DNA of 45,593 nt from a virus: the IMG/VR virus record IMGVR_UViG_3300048785_000055, positions 1 to 45,593 of that record; one strand, written 5' to 3'. Below, piece after piece: positions 15,023 through 21,742 of this stretch (positions within the stretch are counted from its first letter, which is position 1; each line of letters opens with the position of its first letter). The notes under the pieces are model-generated. The model had not been told where the DNA came from. It ran no database searches and saw only the letters and a list, made by a program, of their open reading frames with translations. The position numbers and the translations under genes were made by a program.

Positions 15023-15226
15023 TCAGGTCCTCGGTCGATCGTGGGCGAAGTGGTGATCCTGCGGCGGTTTGGTACCAATAGTCACTTGTGTATCCCCGTC
15101 CCCTGCGCCACCGGTTACTGTGATGTTGCCTTTGGGGTTGGCGACGGTCGATGTTTTGGTTGATGTTTTGGTTGCGGTCTTAGAAGAGGTTGGGCTGCCG
15201 CCTTTTTCGGCTGATTTCTTCGCCAT
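15023..15226 (-). CDS. Lys/Thr/Ser-rich small protein with FAxDRPxT tail
   Basis: A 67-residue protein. A basic low-complexity N-terminus (MAKKSAEKGG, then KTATKTSTKTSTV) precedes a short beta-like stretch (GNITVTGGAGDGDTQVTIG) and the tail DHHFAHDRPRT. It overlaps the 3' part of the next upstream frame by 112 bases. The tail shared with other small proteins here supports this frame as real. Confidence 0.5.
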   Translation of the reverse strand: MAKKSAEKGGSPTSSKTATKTSTKTSTVANPKGNITVTGGAGDGDTQVTIGTKPPQDHHFAHDRPRT

Positions 15227-15420
15227 TCTAACTTCCCCGTCACCGGCCGCTTGTGCGCGTACTCGTCGCGCGGGTGGGCGATCAGGTTGAACTTCGCCGA
15301 ACCTTCCCCGCCTCGCGCCTTCGCCTCGCCAGCCTGAACGTCGTCGTTCACGCCGGACGTTTCGAACTCGCCTTCTTCGATGCCGTGGTCAGCGTCGGTG
15401 CCTTCGTTTGGTTCTTTCAT
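15115..15420 (-). CDS. acidic small protein with KRPVTGK motif, C-terminus uncertain
   Basis: A 101-residue frame from ATG 15420 (in frame with a longer ORF). The N-terminal part is acidic (MKEPNEGTDADHGIEEGEFE) and then reads NLIAHPRDEYAHKRPVTGK, close to the tail motif of two neighbours. After that it continues about 35 residues as Pro-, Lys- and Gln-rich sequence in a different frame over the next gene. That last part may be read-through rather than selected protein. Confidence 0.4.
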   Translation of the reverse strand: MKEPNEGTDADHGIEEGEFETSGVNDDVQAGEAKARGGEGSAKFNLIAHPRDEYAHKRPVTGKLEWRRNQPKKAAAQPLLRPQPKHQPKHRPSPTPKATSQ

Positions 15421-15437
15421 CGCAGTTTCCTTCGTCT

Positions 15438-15794
15438 TCAACCCCAAAACAGTTTTTGACCGTTTGCCCCGAACGCTATGCCACCAGGACCACTCCCCGA
15501 AAGAAGGTTAGGTCCGGTGGTGTTCGTAGGCTGTTGAATTGGCATTCCCGCCGCAGGCTGGTTCGCCTGCTGCGGGCCAAAATCACTAGATGGTGTAGCG
15601 ATAGGTGGTGCGGCCGCAATGGCGCCCGGCGCAGGCGTACTACCTGGATTTAAGTTGTTTACAGTCGTCGGGAAAGCCGGGCTGGAGATATTTGTCTGAC
15701 CTCCCGGGAATGCAAATCCGCCGACGTTTCCCTGCGGCATGAAAGCGCCCTGCAGTCCAGATTGCTGGAAATCGCTGCCGTCGTCTTCCGCCAT
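15438..15794 (-). CDS. Gly/Pro/Asn-rich low-complexity protein
   Basis: A 118-residue protein rich in Gly, Pro, Asn, Gln and Ala (GGFAFPGGQTNISSPAFP, then PGSTPAPGAIAAAPPIATP), with few charges. It is probably disordered. GGAGG lies 8 bases before ATG 15794. Such proteins often coat or link virion parts; here that is inference only. Confidence 0.5.
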   Translation of the reverse strand: MAEDDGSDFQQSGLQGAFMPQGNVGGFAFPGGQTNISSPAFPTTVNNLNPGSTPAPGAIAAAPPIATPSSDFGPQQANQPAAGMPIQQPTNTTGPNLLSGSGPGGIAFGANGQKLFWG

Positions 15795-15838
15795 CGCCGC
15801 GCCCTCCAATGGAGAAGCGCGGCGCTCGGGCCAGACGC

Positions 15839-16426
15839 TTACTGTCTCGCGAGCTGCGCTTCGTCAGCCACCGTAACAGAAAGCGGCCTCGTCACGCAAG
15901 GCTGACCGTCCAGGCACAGCACTTCCGGCTTGCCGCAATTCTTGCAGCGCAGCGATTTGCTGCCCGGCGTCTCGACGATGTTGTGGCCCATTTGGGCCGC
16001 AGCCGTCCGACGTAACGCGAGAAGGTCTGCAGTCGTAGTCATTGGGATGACCGCCGGCCTACCCGCGGGCGCGCGTTGCTGTTCGATCTTATGCGCCAAC
16101 TGCTCGCGCAGCGCCTCGACACCTTCCCCGGTTTGCGGGTGGACATCGCCCGTGGCCGAAATGCCGTCGCGGCTGATGGTCATGACGGCCCTGGTCGGCT
16201 CGAGCAGGCCGATCTCGCGCTTGCGTTCGTCGACGTCATTTTTGGGGTCGTGCTGGACCGCTGAGGCCGTGGTCTTTCCGTTGATCGCAACGGGCTCGAC
16301 GGGCGCGGTCTGACCTGGCTGCAAGGCCACGCGATCACTTTCCGATATATCGATTCGGTCGGATCGCCCGTTGATGAAGGCTGGCGCCTGATCGGCAGGG
16401 ATGGGACGTTCTGCTACGGCGGGCAT
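15839..16426 (-). CDS. hypothetical protein with C-terminal zinc-ribbon-like cluster
   Basis: A 195-residue protein. The N-terminal 80 residues are Pro- and Ala-rich, the middle is helical (GVEALREQLAHKIEQQRAP), and the C-terminus has CKNCGKPEVLCLDGQPC, a four-Cys metal site. GGAG lies 7 bases before ATG 16426. It sits between the terminase genes. A DNA-binding or packaging role is possible but unsupported. Confidence 0.55.
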   Translation of the reverse strand: MPAVAERPIPADQAPAFINGRSDRIDISESDRVALQPGQTAPVEPVAINGKTTASAVQHDPKNDVDERKREIGLLEPTRAVMTISRDGISATGDVHPQTGEGVEALREQLAHKIEQQRAPAGRPAVIPMTTTADLLALRRTAAAQMGHNIVETPGSKSLRCKNCGKPEVLCLDGQPCVTRPLSVTVADEAQLARQ

Positions 16427-16498
16427 GGTCAATCTCCATTGGTTGATGGAGAGACAACCGCCGCCGCAGCAAATCGTTCCTTTGCTTCGAGCCTAGAA

Positions 16499-16930
16499 TC
16501 AGATCTTGCCGGCGTTCTTGTGCAGACCGTAGCCAGCAATATGGGTGCCACCATGCCGCGGCGCCGCCTGCGCCGGGTGGTGACCCTTCGTGTGGTGGAT
16601 CGCCGGCGGCGTCGCTCGTTCGCCGTCGCCCATCGCTCCGTCCATGCCGGTGTGCGCGGTGTGATCCGGATGCGGACCCATGCCGCCGTGTTCCGAGGCA
16701 TATGATTCGACGCCGAAGTTGCCGTCGCCGGTCTTGCCGGACGCCATCGCCTTGCGCGGGCTCATGCCGAACTCGCCGCCCATTCCTTTAGCCATTGTAG
16801 TTCCCTTTCGTTTGATGCCCGCCGCTCTGAGTGATGCGGCGACCGCCTGATCACGTGGATGACCGGCCGCAACCATATCAGCGATGTTCGAACTGATAAC
16901 TTTGCGACTGCGTCCCGCTTTAAGCGGCAT
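16499..16930 (-). CDS. phage protein with PLKAGRSRKVISSNIADMV start, His/Gly-rich tail
   Basis: A 143-residue protein. The first 40 residues (PLKAGRSRKVISSNI, then AAGHPRDQAVAASLRAA) match a short basic phage protein type I recall as MPLKxGKSxKVISxNI. The rest is Gly-, His- and Met-rich (GMGPHPDHTAHTGMDGAMG). An internal ATG at 16793 has AAAGGGAA upstream. The frame may therefore give two products or be a fusion of two small genes. Confidence 0.6.
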   Translation of the reverse strand: MPLKAGRSRKVISSNIADMVAAGHPRDQAVAASLRAAGIKRKGTTMAKGMGGEFGMSPRKAMASGKTGDGNFGVESYASEHGGMGPHPDHTAHTGMDGAMGDGERATPPAIHHTKGHHPAQAAPRHGGTHIAGYGLHKNAGKI

Positions 16931-16994
16931 GATGGCGATCCATTGCTAGTGCGCCGAACCTACGCCTAAGCGGGATCGTTCGCAACAGCGCCGA

Positions 16995-17315
16995 TCATTC
17001 GACAGGCTGACTTTCGATGGTGATGATCTCAGGCGCAGATTCAACAATGAACCGCACTGCGGTTGTGACCTCGCCGGTATGTTTGACCTCAGCGACGGCC
17101 AACCTGGAATGGACATAAGGCGCTGCAGCCTTTGCCATGTCGTCACGACGCGGATATTCCTGCGTTCGATCCCGCATTACTTTGAGCATATATTCTAGCG
17201 GGGTTTCGCCTTCTTTGACGGCCTGAACCGTTGCGTCCTTCAATAACTCCGCAACAGCCTTCCGCTTGTTTTTGGAGCCCTTCTTCCTGCCGCCTGTCTT
17301 GATGCCTGGAGCCAT
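16995..17315 (-). CDS. putative terminase small subunit or DNA-binding protein
   Basis: A 106-residue protein opening MAPGIKTGGRKKGSKNKRKAV, a basic AT-hook-like start common in phage small terminase-like proteins. TPLEYMLKVMRD and DDMAKAAAPYVHSRLA follow, the helical core usually found in this group. It lies at the head of the packaging operon, upstream of TerL, where a small subunit is expected. Small terminases recognise the packaging site on DNA. The assignment rests on position and this pattern. Confidence 0.6.
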   Translation of the reverse strand: MAPGIKTGGRKKGSKNKRKAVAELLKDATVQAVKEGETPLEYMLKVMRDRTQEYPRRDDMAKAAAPYVHSRLAVAEVKHTGEVTTAVRFIVESAPEIITIESQPVE

Positions 17316-17326
17316 TTAGATGGTTC

Positions 17327-17833
17327 TCAATCTATCTCGACGTCTATTTTAGATTTCCAGCCGTGTTCCTTGTGGTGGCAAGGCGCACATAGCGTGATGC
17401 CATTGGCTACAATCAACCGTAATTCTGGCGCGTCAATCCATCGCACAATGTGGTGCGCATGTAGGTTTTCTTCGTCCCCGCATTTTTGGCATTCATAATT
17501 ATCGCGATCAAGAACTAGGCGCCGCCATCGGAGGGCTTCGAAGTCATGCCGTTCAACGACAAATCCAACAATGCGCAAATCAACGTGATGTCTCCATTCT
17601 GGCCACTCGTAGTCTAGCAGGGCAGCACATGCGGCGCGCTGCCACCATTTGCGGTCATTTATGATCAGGCCGAGCAGGCAAAGCCTAATAAAATCTACTG
17701 AAAATTCTTTGTTGTGATGCAGCCTTCGCTTACCAAACATCCCCATCATAAACCCCATCTTGCGCAGGGCTATAAACTTTTGGCCCATGAACGCGTCAGC
17801 GCCGGGAATGTCATAGTTTTCGAGATGCAACAT
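17327..17833 (-). CDS. HNH endonuclease
   Basis: A 168-residue protein. The C-terminal HNH domain reads RRLVLDRDNYECQKCGDEENLHAHHIVRW, then LRLIVANGITLCAPCHHKEHG, with both CxxC pairs and the catalytic HH visible. The N-terminal 100 residues are helical and Trp-rich and may bind DNA. HNH enzymes beside terminase genes often help TerL cut DNA, but free-standing homing enzymes are equally common in this genome. ATG 17833 follows an in-frame TTG at 17836; the ribosome site is weak. Confidence 0.8.
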   Translation of the reverse strand: MLHLENYDIPGADAFMGQKFIALRKMGFMMGMFGKRRLHHNKEFSVDFIRLCLLGLIINDRKWWQRAACAALLDYEWPEWRHHVDLRIVGFVVERHDFEALRWRRLVLDRDNYECQKCGDEENLHAHHIVRWIDAPELRLIVANGITLCAPCHHKEHGWKSKIDVEID

Positions 17834-17901
17834 CAATCTGTCTGCCTACTGCCTGATCTCCTAAGAAATACGGTATTTGTGGCCTAAATGTCCAGCGCCC
17901 G

Positions 17902-18072
17902 TCATGTGTCGCATGGCTTATCGACGAATGTCGGGGGCGGTAGGCTGCGGGCGTAGATCGCACGCAATCGTTCACTCGGAAGGGAACGGGGTGTCGGCAC
18001 GGCGGTGTGCTCGATCGGCTGTGCACGGCGCACTGGTTCGTAGTCGAAGATGCTGATGATTTGCGCGGTCAC
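17902..18072 (-). CDS. small protein at the head of the late operon
   Basis: A 56-residue frame from GTG 18072 with GGGAG about 8 bases upstream: MTAQIISIFDYEPVRRAQPIE, then SERLRAIYARSLPPP, ending CDT. It is the first minus-strand gene left of the divergent intergenic region. Codon use looks like its neighbours. No family is known to me. Confidence 0.45.
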   Translation of the reverse strand: MTAQIISIFDYEPVRRAQPIEHTAVPTPRSLPSERLRAIYARSLPPPTFVDKPCDT

Positions 18073-18144
18073 GGTGTGTCTCCCTCTTCGGATTATTGCG
18101 AGTATGCCGCTTGCATCGGCAGGGTAAAACCCGTTAGGCTTGCC

Positions 18145-18153
18145 TGTGGATAA
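18145..18153. promoter_or_regulatory. DnaA-box match
   Basis: TGTGGATAA is the exact complement of the DnaA box TTATCCACA. It lies in the divergent gap between the late minus operon and the plus gene at 18171. A one-mismatch copy (TGTGGATTA) is at 20700-20708. A single perfect box is weak evidence for an origin. Confidence 0.35.
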
Positions 18154-18170
18154 CTAGTATGGAGTACCCA

Positions 18171-18539
18171 ATGTCAGTGCGTTCGATAGCCTTCAAGATG
18201 CCGAAGCCGCAGCGGGATTTGCTGATCGCCCATATCGACGGACCCCAGCTATTAGCCATTGGCCCGGAAACTTCTACACGAACCGCCCTCATCGATCGCA
18301 AACTTCTCCGCTTCGATACCTACGCCAGCCTGAGACCAAAGAACACGATCATCACTGCTCTCGGACGTGAAGTTCTTTGCGCGATTCTGGGCGACTACGC
18401 TGACGCCCTCGTTCGAGCGGGAGCGTTAACCAAGGTTCCGCCTATCGTGTTTAAGCGATCGCCCAAGATCGTCGCCGATGATTTCGATATAGAGGCCGTT
18501 TTAGCCGAAGCTTGGCGCACTGAATTAACCCCTCGTTAG
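18171..18539 (+). CDS. hypothetical plus-strand protein
   Basis: A 122-residue protein. ATG 18171 was preferred to ATG 18159 because GGAG lies 6 bases before it. The pattern MPKPQRDLLIAHIDGPQLLAIG, then ALIDRKLLRFDTYASLRP and ITALGREVLCAIL suggests a winged-helix-like small domain. It is one of two small plus-strand genes facing the late operon. Its function is not known. Confidence 0.6.
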   Translation: MSVRSIAFKMPKPQRDLLIAHIDGPQLLAIGPETSTRTALIDRKLLRFDTYASLRPKNTIITALGREVLCAILGDYADALVRAGALTKVPPIVFKRSPKIVADDFDIEAVLAEAWRTELTPR

Positions 18540-18580
18540 CTTCTTCTCGCTACGGTCCGCCGATCAACGGAGGACTGGCC

Positions 18581-18748
18581 ATGACCAACCGTACTTTGCC
18601 TTGCGGCTGCCGACTAGACGGCCGATTTATCTGCGCTGATCACGAACGCGAAAGCGTTGCCCGCTTCATTGCCGGCGAGGCCCTGCGTCTCGTAGTTGTC
18701 GGTCTATTCGTCGCAATAATGGCCGCTTGGGCGGCCATCCTCGTTTAG
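18581..18748 (+). CDS. small membrane protein with N-terminal Cys cluster
   Basis: A 55-residue frame from ATG 18581 with GGAGG 7 bases upstream. The N-terminus has CGCRLDGRFICADHE, followed by one membrane segment (ALRLVVVGLFVAIMAAWAAIL). It lies 41 bases after the preceding gene and overlaps the oppositely oriented gene at 18704-18910 by 45 bases. The strong ribosome site and clear membrane span support it. Its function is unknown. Confidence 0.55.
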   Translation: MTNRTLPCGCRLDGRFICADHERESVARFIAGEALRLVVVGLFVAIMAAWAAILV

Positions 18749-18910
18749 CGGTTTGTGCAAAGTTCGAGGCGCAAGGCTTCGCGCAATCGCAGCCTTAAGT
18801 TCACCGCGCTTCATTGCGTCGATCTGCTCGAAAACATCGACGAGCATTGGCGAGAGATTGCCCTTGACGATGCCGCGAATGTTTGAGACGCCTGTAAAAT
18901 CGTGAATCAT
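18704..18910 (-). CDS. hypothetical protein
   Basis: A 68-residue protein starting at ATG 18910, preceded by GGGAGG and overlapping the upstream stop (ATGA). It contains MIHDFTGVSNIRGIVKGNLSP and DAMKRGELKAAIARSLAP. It converges on the small membrane protein gene and overlaps its 3' end. No domain is recognised. Confidence 0.55.
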   Translation of the reverse strand: MIHDFTGVSNIRGIVKGNLSPMLVDVFEQIDAMKRGELKAAIARSLAPRTLHKPLNEDGRPSGHYCDE

Positions 18911-19188
18911 TTTACCTCCCATTTCTTGCAGGCGGCATCGCGCGCCCTCACGTCAGTCCCGCCGCCGGCCGTCCACTGCGCCCGCATTAGCGCGCACTTG
19001 AGGTAAACCTTCGCCATCACGTTTCGATGAAGATGCTTACAACTCCCGCATGTCTCGCCTTCCGGTCCCGTCCCTGGTGTCCATGCGTGGCCGGTCTTCT
19101 TCGGTGCCATCGCAAGTCGTCGCCGCTGCTCGGGCGAGAGCATCGGCCCAGCAGCCAAATCGAATAGGTCGCTCGGCGTGAGCTTCAT
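18907..19188 (-). CDS. cysteine-cluster protein
   Basis: A 93-residue protein with TCGSCKHLHRN, then YLKCALM and DAACKKWE, a CxxC...C...C metal-binding pattern. ATG 19188 overlaps the upstream stop (ATGA), which fixes the start; the longer frame to 19239 is not needed. It lies in the replication-associated minus-strand cluster. Zinc or Fe-S binding is likely, and the role is unknown. Confidence 0.55.
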   Translation of the reverse strand: MKLTPSDLFDLAAGPMLSPEQRRRLAMAPKKTGHAWTPGTGPEGETCGSCKHLHRNVMAKVYLKCALMRAQWTAGGGTDVRARDAACKKWEVK

Positions 19189-19847
19189 GCCGCTCCCCGC
19201 GTCAGCCCAAGGCGCCCGTCTACCTTCTCGATCCGCCATCCCATGTGGAGCATCATCGGGAGAGAGACGACGGTGATATTGTCGCCAGCATAGACTGGAT
19301 CGAGGCCAGCCCGTTTGTATTCTGCGGCGCGAATCCCGTTTGTCTCCACCATTTGAGATGTCGTGCGCTTGTCTTGAATCGCCTTCAGCTTTTCGTTTTC
19401 CACGATAAGTTGTCTATCTCGTTGGACGGTCCAGTCTTGCATCTTGCGCAAAAGCGGCTGTGATTCAATCGGCTTACCACGGCTCTCGATCTGCTTGAGC
19501 GCGCGGCGATCTTGATCGGCTACTTTGAATAATGGTTCGCTCCGTTTGTCGAGCCAAGCCGCCATGACGGCAATGCTCAAAAACTGGGTCTCGATTGCGA
19601 GACCTTTTCGCACATCGGTTATGTCGCGCACAACGCTGGCCGGGTAGCAGTTGAAAAGCTCCGCCATGCTTCGTGTGAAAACATCCTCGGCCTTGCAGTT
19701 AGGAAACTGCCCGAGAAGATCAGACGCTATGGCGAGAGATTGAGAGAGCGGAAGCCGTGCCGCCGCTGCCTTCTCGTTGTCGCTCAAGGTCTGCGGCACG
19801 TTCGGCAAATTGCCGAGCACGCTGGGAAGGTGTTGCGCCGTTTCCAT
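19185..19847 (-). CDS. helical replication-cluster protein
   Basis: A 220-residue protein from ATG 19847 (GGAGG 5 bases upstream; an in-frame ATG at 19880 is also possible). It has EDVFTRSMAELFNCYPASVVRDI and FLSIAVMAAWLDKR, resembling the helical part of phage helicase-loader-like proteins. A C-terminal piece is LPMMLHMGWRIEKVDGRLGL. It overlaps the 3' end of the upstream replication-like gene by about 128 bases. A helicase-loader-like role is inference from place and pattern. Confidence 0.55.
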   Translation of the reverse strand: METAQHLPSVLGNLPNVPQTLSDNEKAAAARLPLSQSLAIASDLLGQFPNCKAEDVFTRSMAELFNCYPASVVRDITDVRKGLAIETQFLSIAVMAAWLDKRSEPLFKVADQDRRALKQIESRGKPIESQPLLRKMQDWTVQRDRQLIVENEKLKAIQDKRTTSQMVETNGIRAAEYKRAGLDPVYAGDNITVVSLPMMLHMGWRIEKVDGRLGLTRGAA

Positions 19848-20151
19848 TCTGTCCTCCGCTTGTTGATTTGAGTTCGTCATGCCAGCCTTCCGCATTAATC
19901 CAAGTGGAAGGATGTTTCGCCGCCGGTCTCCAGCCAGGGCCTTGCAGCCAAATCCTATATCGCTGTACGCCGTCGATTACCGCCTGCCACGCTACGCCCT
20001 TTTTTCTCGCATTACGAAGCGCCCGGAAGGCGGTCGCCTTTGCAATCTTGAGCGGATATTCTTGCCAGAATTGATGTTCGTAGTCTTTCGGCCAGTCGAG
20101 TGAAATGGTCGCGCCGGGAGAATCTAGAAACATGTCGGGCGCTTTAATCAT
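19720..20151 (-). CDS. replication-organizer C-terminal-like protein
   Basis: A 143-residue protein with FWQEYPLKIAKATAFRALRNARKKG, then VIDGVQRYRIWL and KHPSTWINAEGWHDE. This is the motif order seen at the C-termini of phage replication organizer proteins that recruit host DnaB. The usual N-terminal winged-helix part is absent, so this may be a stand-alone domain. GGAGGAA precedes ATG 20151. Its 3' 128 bases overlap the next gene in another frame. Confidence 0.6.
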   Translation of the reverse strand: MIKAPDMFLDSPGATISLDWPKDYEHQFWQEYPLKIAKATAFRALRNARKKGVAWQAVIDGVQRYRIWLQGPGWRPAAKHPSTWINAEGWHDELKSTSGGQNGNGATPSQRARQFAERAADLERQREGSGGTASALSISRHSV

Positions 20152-20217
20152 TCAATTCCTCCATAGCTTAACCCTTTCCGCCTTCAGGTCTAAGCCCGAA
20201 GCTGCTGGCAAGGCAGA

Positions 20218-20235
20218 GGCTAGACGATTCTAGCC
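20218..20235. other. 7-bp stem-loop with tetraloop
   Basis: GGCTAGA-CGAT-TCTAGCC is a perfect inverted repeat 67 bases upstream of the replication-organizer-like gene. It has no T-run. It could be a leader hairpin or a protein-binding site. Confidence 0.45.
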
Positions 20236-20257
20236 CGCGTACTCAGCCCCTTTCCCC

Positions 20258-20273
20258 CGCAAAAATTTTTGCG
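20258..20273. promoter_or_regulatory. 16-bp perfect palindrome
   Basis: CGCAAAAATTTTTGCG is fully self-complementary and AT-rich in the centre. It lies in a non-coding stretch upstream of the replication genes. It could be an operator or part of an origin; only the palindrome is directly supported. Confidence 0.45.
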
Positions 20274-20542
20274 AGAGCCGATGTTGTCCCCATCGTCCGC
20301 TTGCAAGCTTTTTTCGGCGCTTGCGCGATTCGTACCGAGATCGGAAGCCATCCCGATTGCCGGCGGCGGATCGTTTCATACCGTCCCCGGTGTTGCCGGG
20401 TCTGAAGGCCGCGGGTGTTATGGGTCACACTTGCCCGCAATTTTGTTCTGGCAAGCACACAACGGCCAGCGCGTCGCTACTCGGCGATCACGGTGTCCAG
20501 GCTCGATCGGCACGATCGCCGGGCTGGCAGGAGTTTGGGGAA
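20274..20542. other. stretch without a convincing gene
   Basis: Open frames occur on both strands, but none has a good ribosome site or recognisable protein features. The stretch joins the palindromes on the left to the promoter and candidate RNA on the right. It may be untranslated leader or origin DNA. Confidence 0.4.
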
Positions 20543-20579
20543 TTGACGAAAGGTGAATGTAAACGTATATAACATTCAC
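20543..20579 (+). promoter_or_regulatory. sigma70-type promoter with inverted-repeat operator
   Basis: TTGACG (20543-20548), a 17-base spacer and TATATA (20566-20571) form a near-ideal housekeeping promoter. An inverted repeat, GTGAATGT (20553-20560) and ACATTCAC (20572-20579), is centred on the -10 region. A protein bound there would block it. Transcription would start near 20578 and run right. Confidence 0.6.
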
Positions 20580-20588
20580 TTCTCAAGT

Positions 20589-20649
20589 CTGCATGACCCG
20601 CCAAGGACACATGCAGTTTTCGAGCCCCGGGATCGCCTCTCGGGGCTCG
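20589..20649 (+). ncRNA. candidate structured small RNA, two hairpins
   Basis: Just after the promoter, CTGCATG (20589-20595) pairs with CATGCAG (20610-20616), followed by TTTT. Then CGAGCCCCG (20621-20629) pairs with CGGGGCTCG (20641-20649). No plus-strand gene follows; the next gene is convergent. A 22-codon frame from ATG 20593 to TAG is possible but has no good ribosome site. A short regulatory RNA is the simplest reading, unproven. Confidence 0.45.
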
Positions 20650-20780
20650 ACTCGTTTATAGCCCTGATTCTAGTGGGTTTCCAAGCCATACCCATAGCTT
20701 GTGGATTATGGGGATCGCGCCATTAGTAGGTGCTAGGGGTAGTGGTTCGTCAGGCCATGACGCACTAGAAGATCAGCGAA

Positions 20781-21377
20781 TCACTCTGCCGCAACGGAGA
20801 ATTTATCCGCTTCGTCGCCGCGCACCGTCCATCCTTGTCGCTGCTGGCGCCCAAATAGCTCGAGCCGCGGCCCATCCGCGTACTGTTCGACCCTATCGTA
20901 GAACTGCTCGGGTTTGCGGCTGTGCTCGCGCCGGCATTCGATTATGACTTCGTGGACGCTGGCGTTGTGCCGCACCGATCGGCCGCGCTTTCCGATGAGA
21001 CAGAACTCTGCATTCTTGCGGGTGGTGAACCCGCCGCCGAAGGATAAGTCGCTTTTTAATATGAAGAGCGACGCAGCTCGCGGATTGAGCTTGATCCAGA
21101 CAAAGCCCATGCCGCTCGGCTTGAAGCCCCATGCCTTCATGATCGGAATATGCGCGCCGATGGCAAGGAGCGGGCCAGTGATCCAGAGGAACAGCGCGGC
21201 GTTTTCGGTCGCGTAGTCGGCGACCGGCATCGCTGCAATCTCTTCCATCGTCATGCAATCATAGTGCCGCATCGCGTTGCGGCCTGGCCGGGATTTGCTG
21301 TTGCTCTTGAAAGACCAGGGAGGATCTGCGGCCACGATACGGTAATGATTGCGCGGCAATCCACGAAACAGGTTCAT
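20781..21377 (-). CDS. MT-A70 family adenine-N6 DNA methyltransferase
   Basis: A 198-residue protein with the catalytic DPPW motif (IVAADPPWSFKS), then YDCMTMEEIAAMPV, FLWITGP, GFVWIKLN and REHSRKPEQFYDRVEQ. These are the standard elements of MT-A70-type DNA adenine methyltransferases (Ime4/MunI-like). Its start overlaps the RusA stop (ATGA). Phages use such enzymes to hide their DNA from restriction or to modify regulatory sites. A paralogue with the same C-terminal REHSRKP motif is at 35037-35660. Confidence 0.85.
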   Translation of the reverse strand: MNLFRGLPRNHYRIVAADPPWSFKSNSKSRPGRNAMRHYDCMTMEEIAAMPVADYATENAALFLWITGPLLAIGAHIPIMKAWGFKPSGMGFVWIKLNPRAASLFILKSDLSFGGGFTTRKNAEFCLIGKRGRSVRHNASVHEVIIECRREHSRKPEQFYDRVEQYADGPRLELFGRQQRQGWTVRGDEADKFSVAAE

Positions 21378-21742
21378 TCTATCGACCGTAGGATAAGTCG
21401 GCACCCGCATGGAGCGCTCTCATCGTCGCCAAGCTTGATGAGCAACTGGCGCATGTATTTGATCGAGTCGTCCACGATCATTTCCATGGACTTCGCAAAA
21501 TCCAAAACGCATTTGATGTTGTCGAGGTCGCGGTTCGCGCGCATCATGCTTTCGTTCAAGATGATCGTTGCGTGAAAGCGGCCGGGGATTTTCTTGAGGT
21601 CGCGCTTTTGAGTTATGAAAAGCCCTTGCGCCTCGTTGATCCAAGCCTTGTACTTTGCCGACTTATGAACGTGGCCGCGATTGGAGCGCCAGATCGCGTT
21701 TGTCGAAATAGGCATAGGCAGATCGAGTTCAATGTCGATCAT
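21374..21742 (-). CDS. rusA: RusA-like Holliday junction resolvase
   Basis: A 122-residue protein with LPMPISTNAIWR at the N-terminus, then RANRDLDNIKCVLDFAKSMEMIVDDS, the acidic DxDN...D...DD pattern of RusA. RusA cuts four-way DNA junctions made in recombination. It is coupled to the methyltransferase downstream and the GapR-like gene upstream by ATGA-type overlaps. It works logically with the ERF, YqaJ and NinB recombination genes transcribed away from the same region. Confidence 0.8.
   Translation of the reverse strand: MIDIELDLPMPISTNAIWRSNRGHVHKSAKYKAWINEAQGLFITQKRDLKKIPGRFHATIILNESMMRANRDLDNIKCVLDFAKSMEMIVDDSIKYMRQLLIKLGDDESAPCGCRLILRSIE

Noticed and set aside
20269-20572. Open frames on both strands in the 20.2-20.6 kb gap
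   Set aside because: No good ribosome site, no protein-like pattern, and they run through a palindrome and a promoter.
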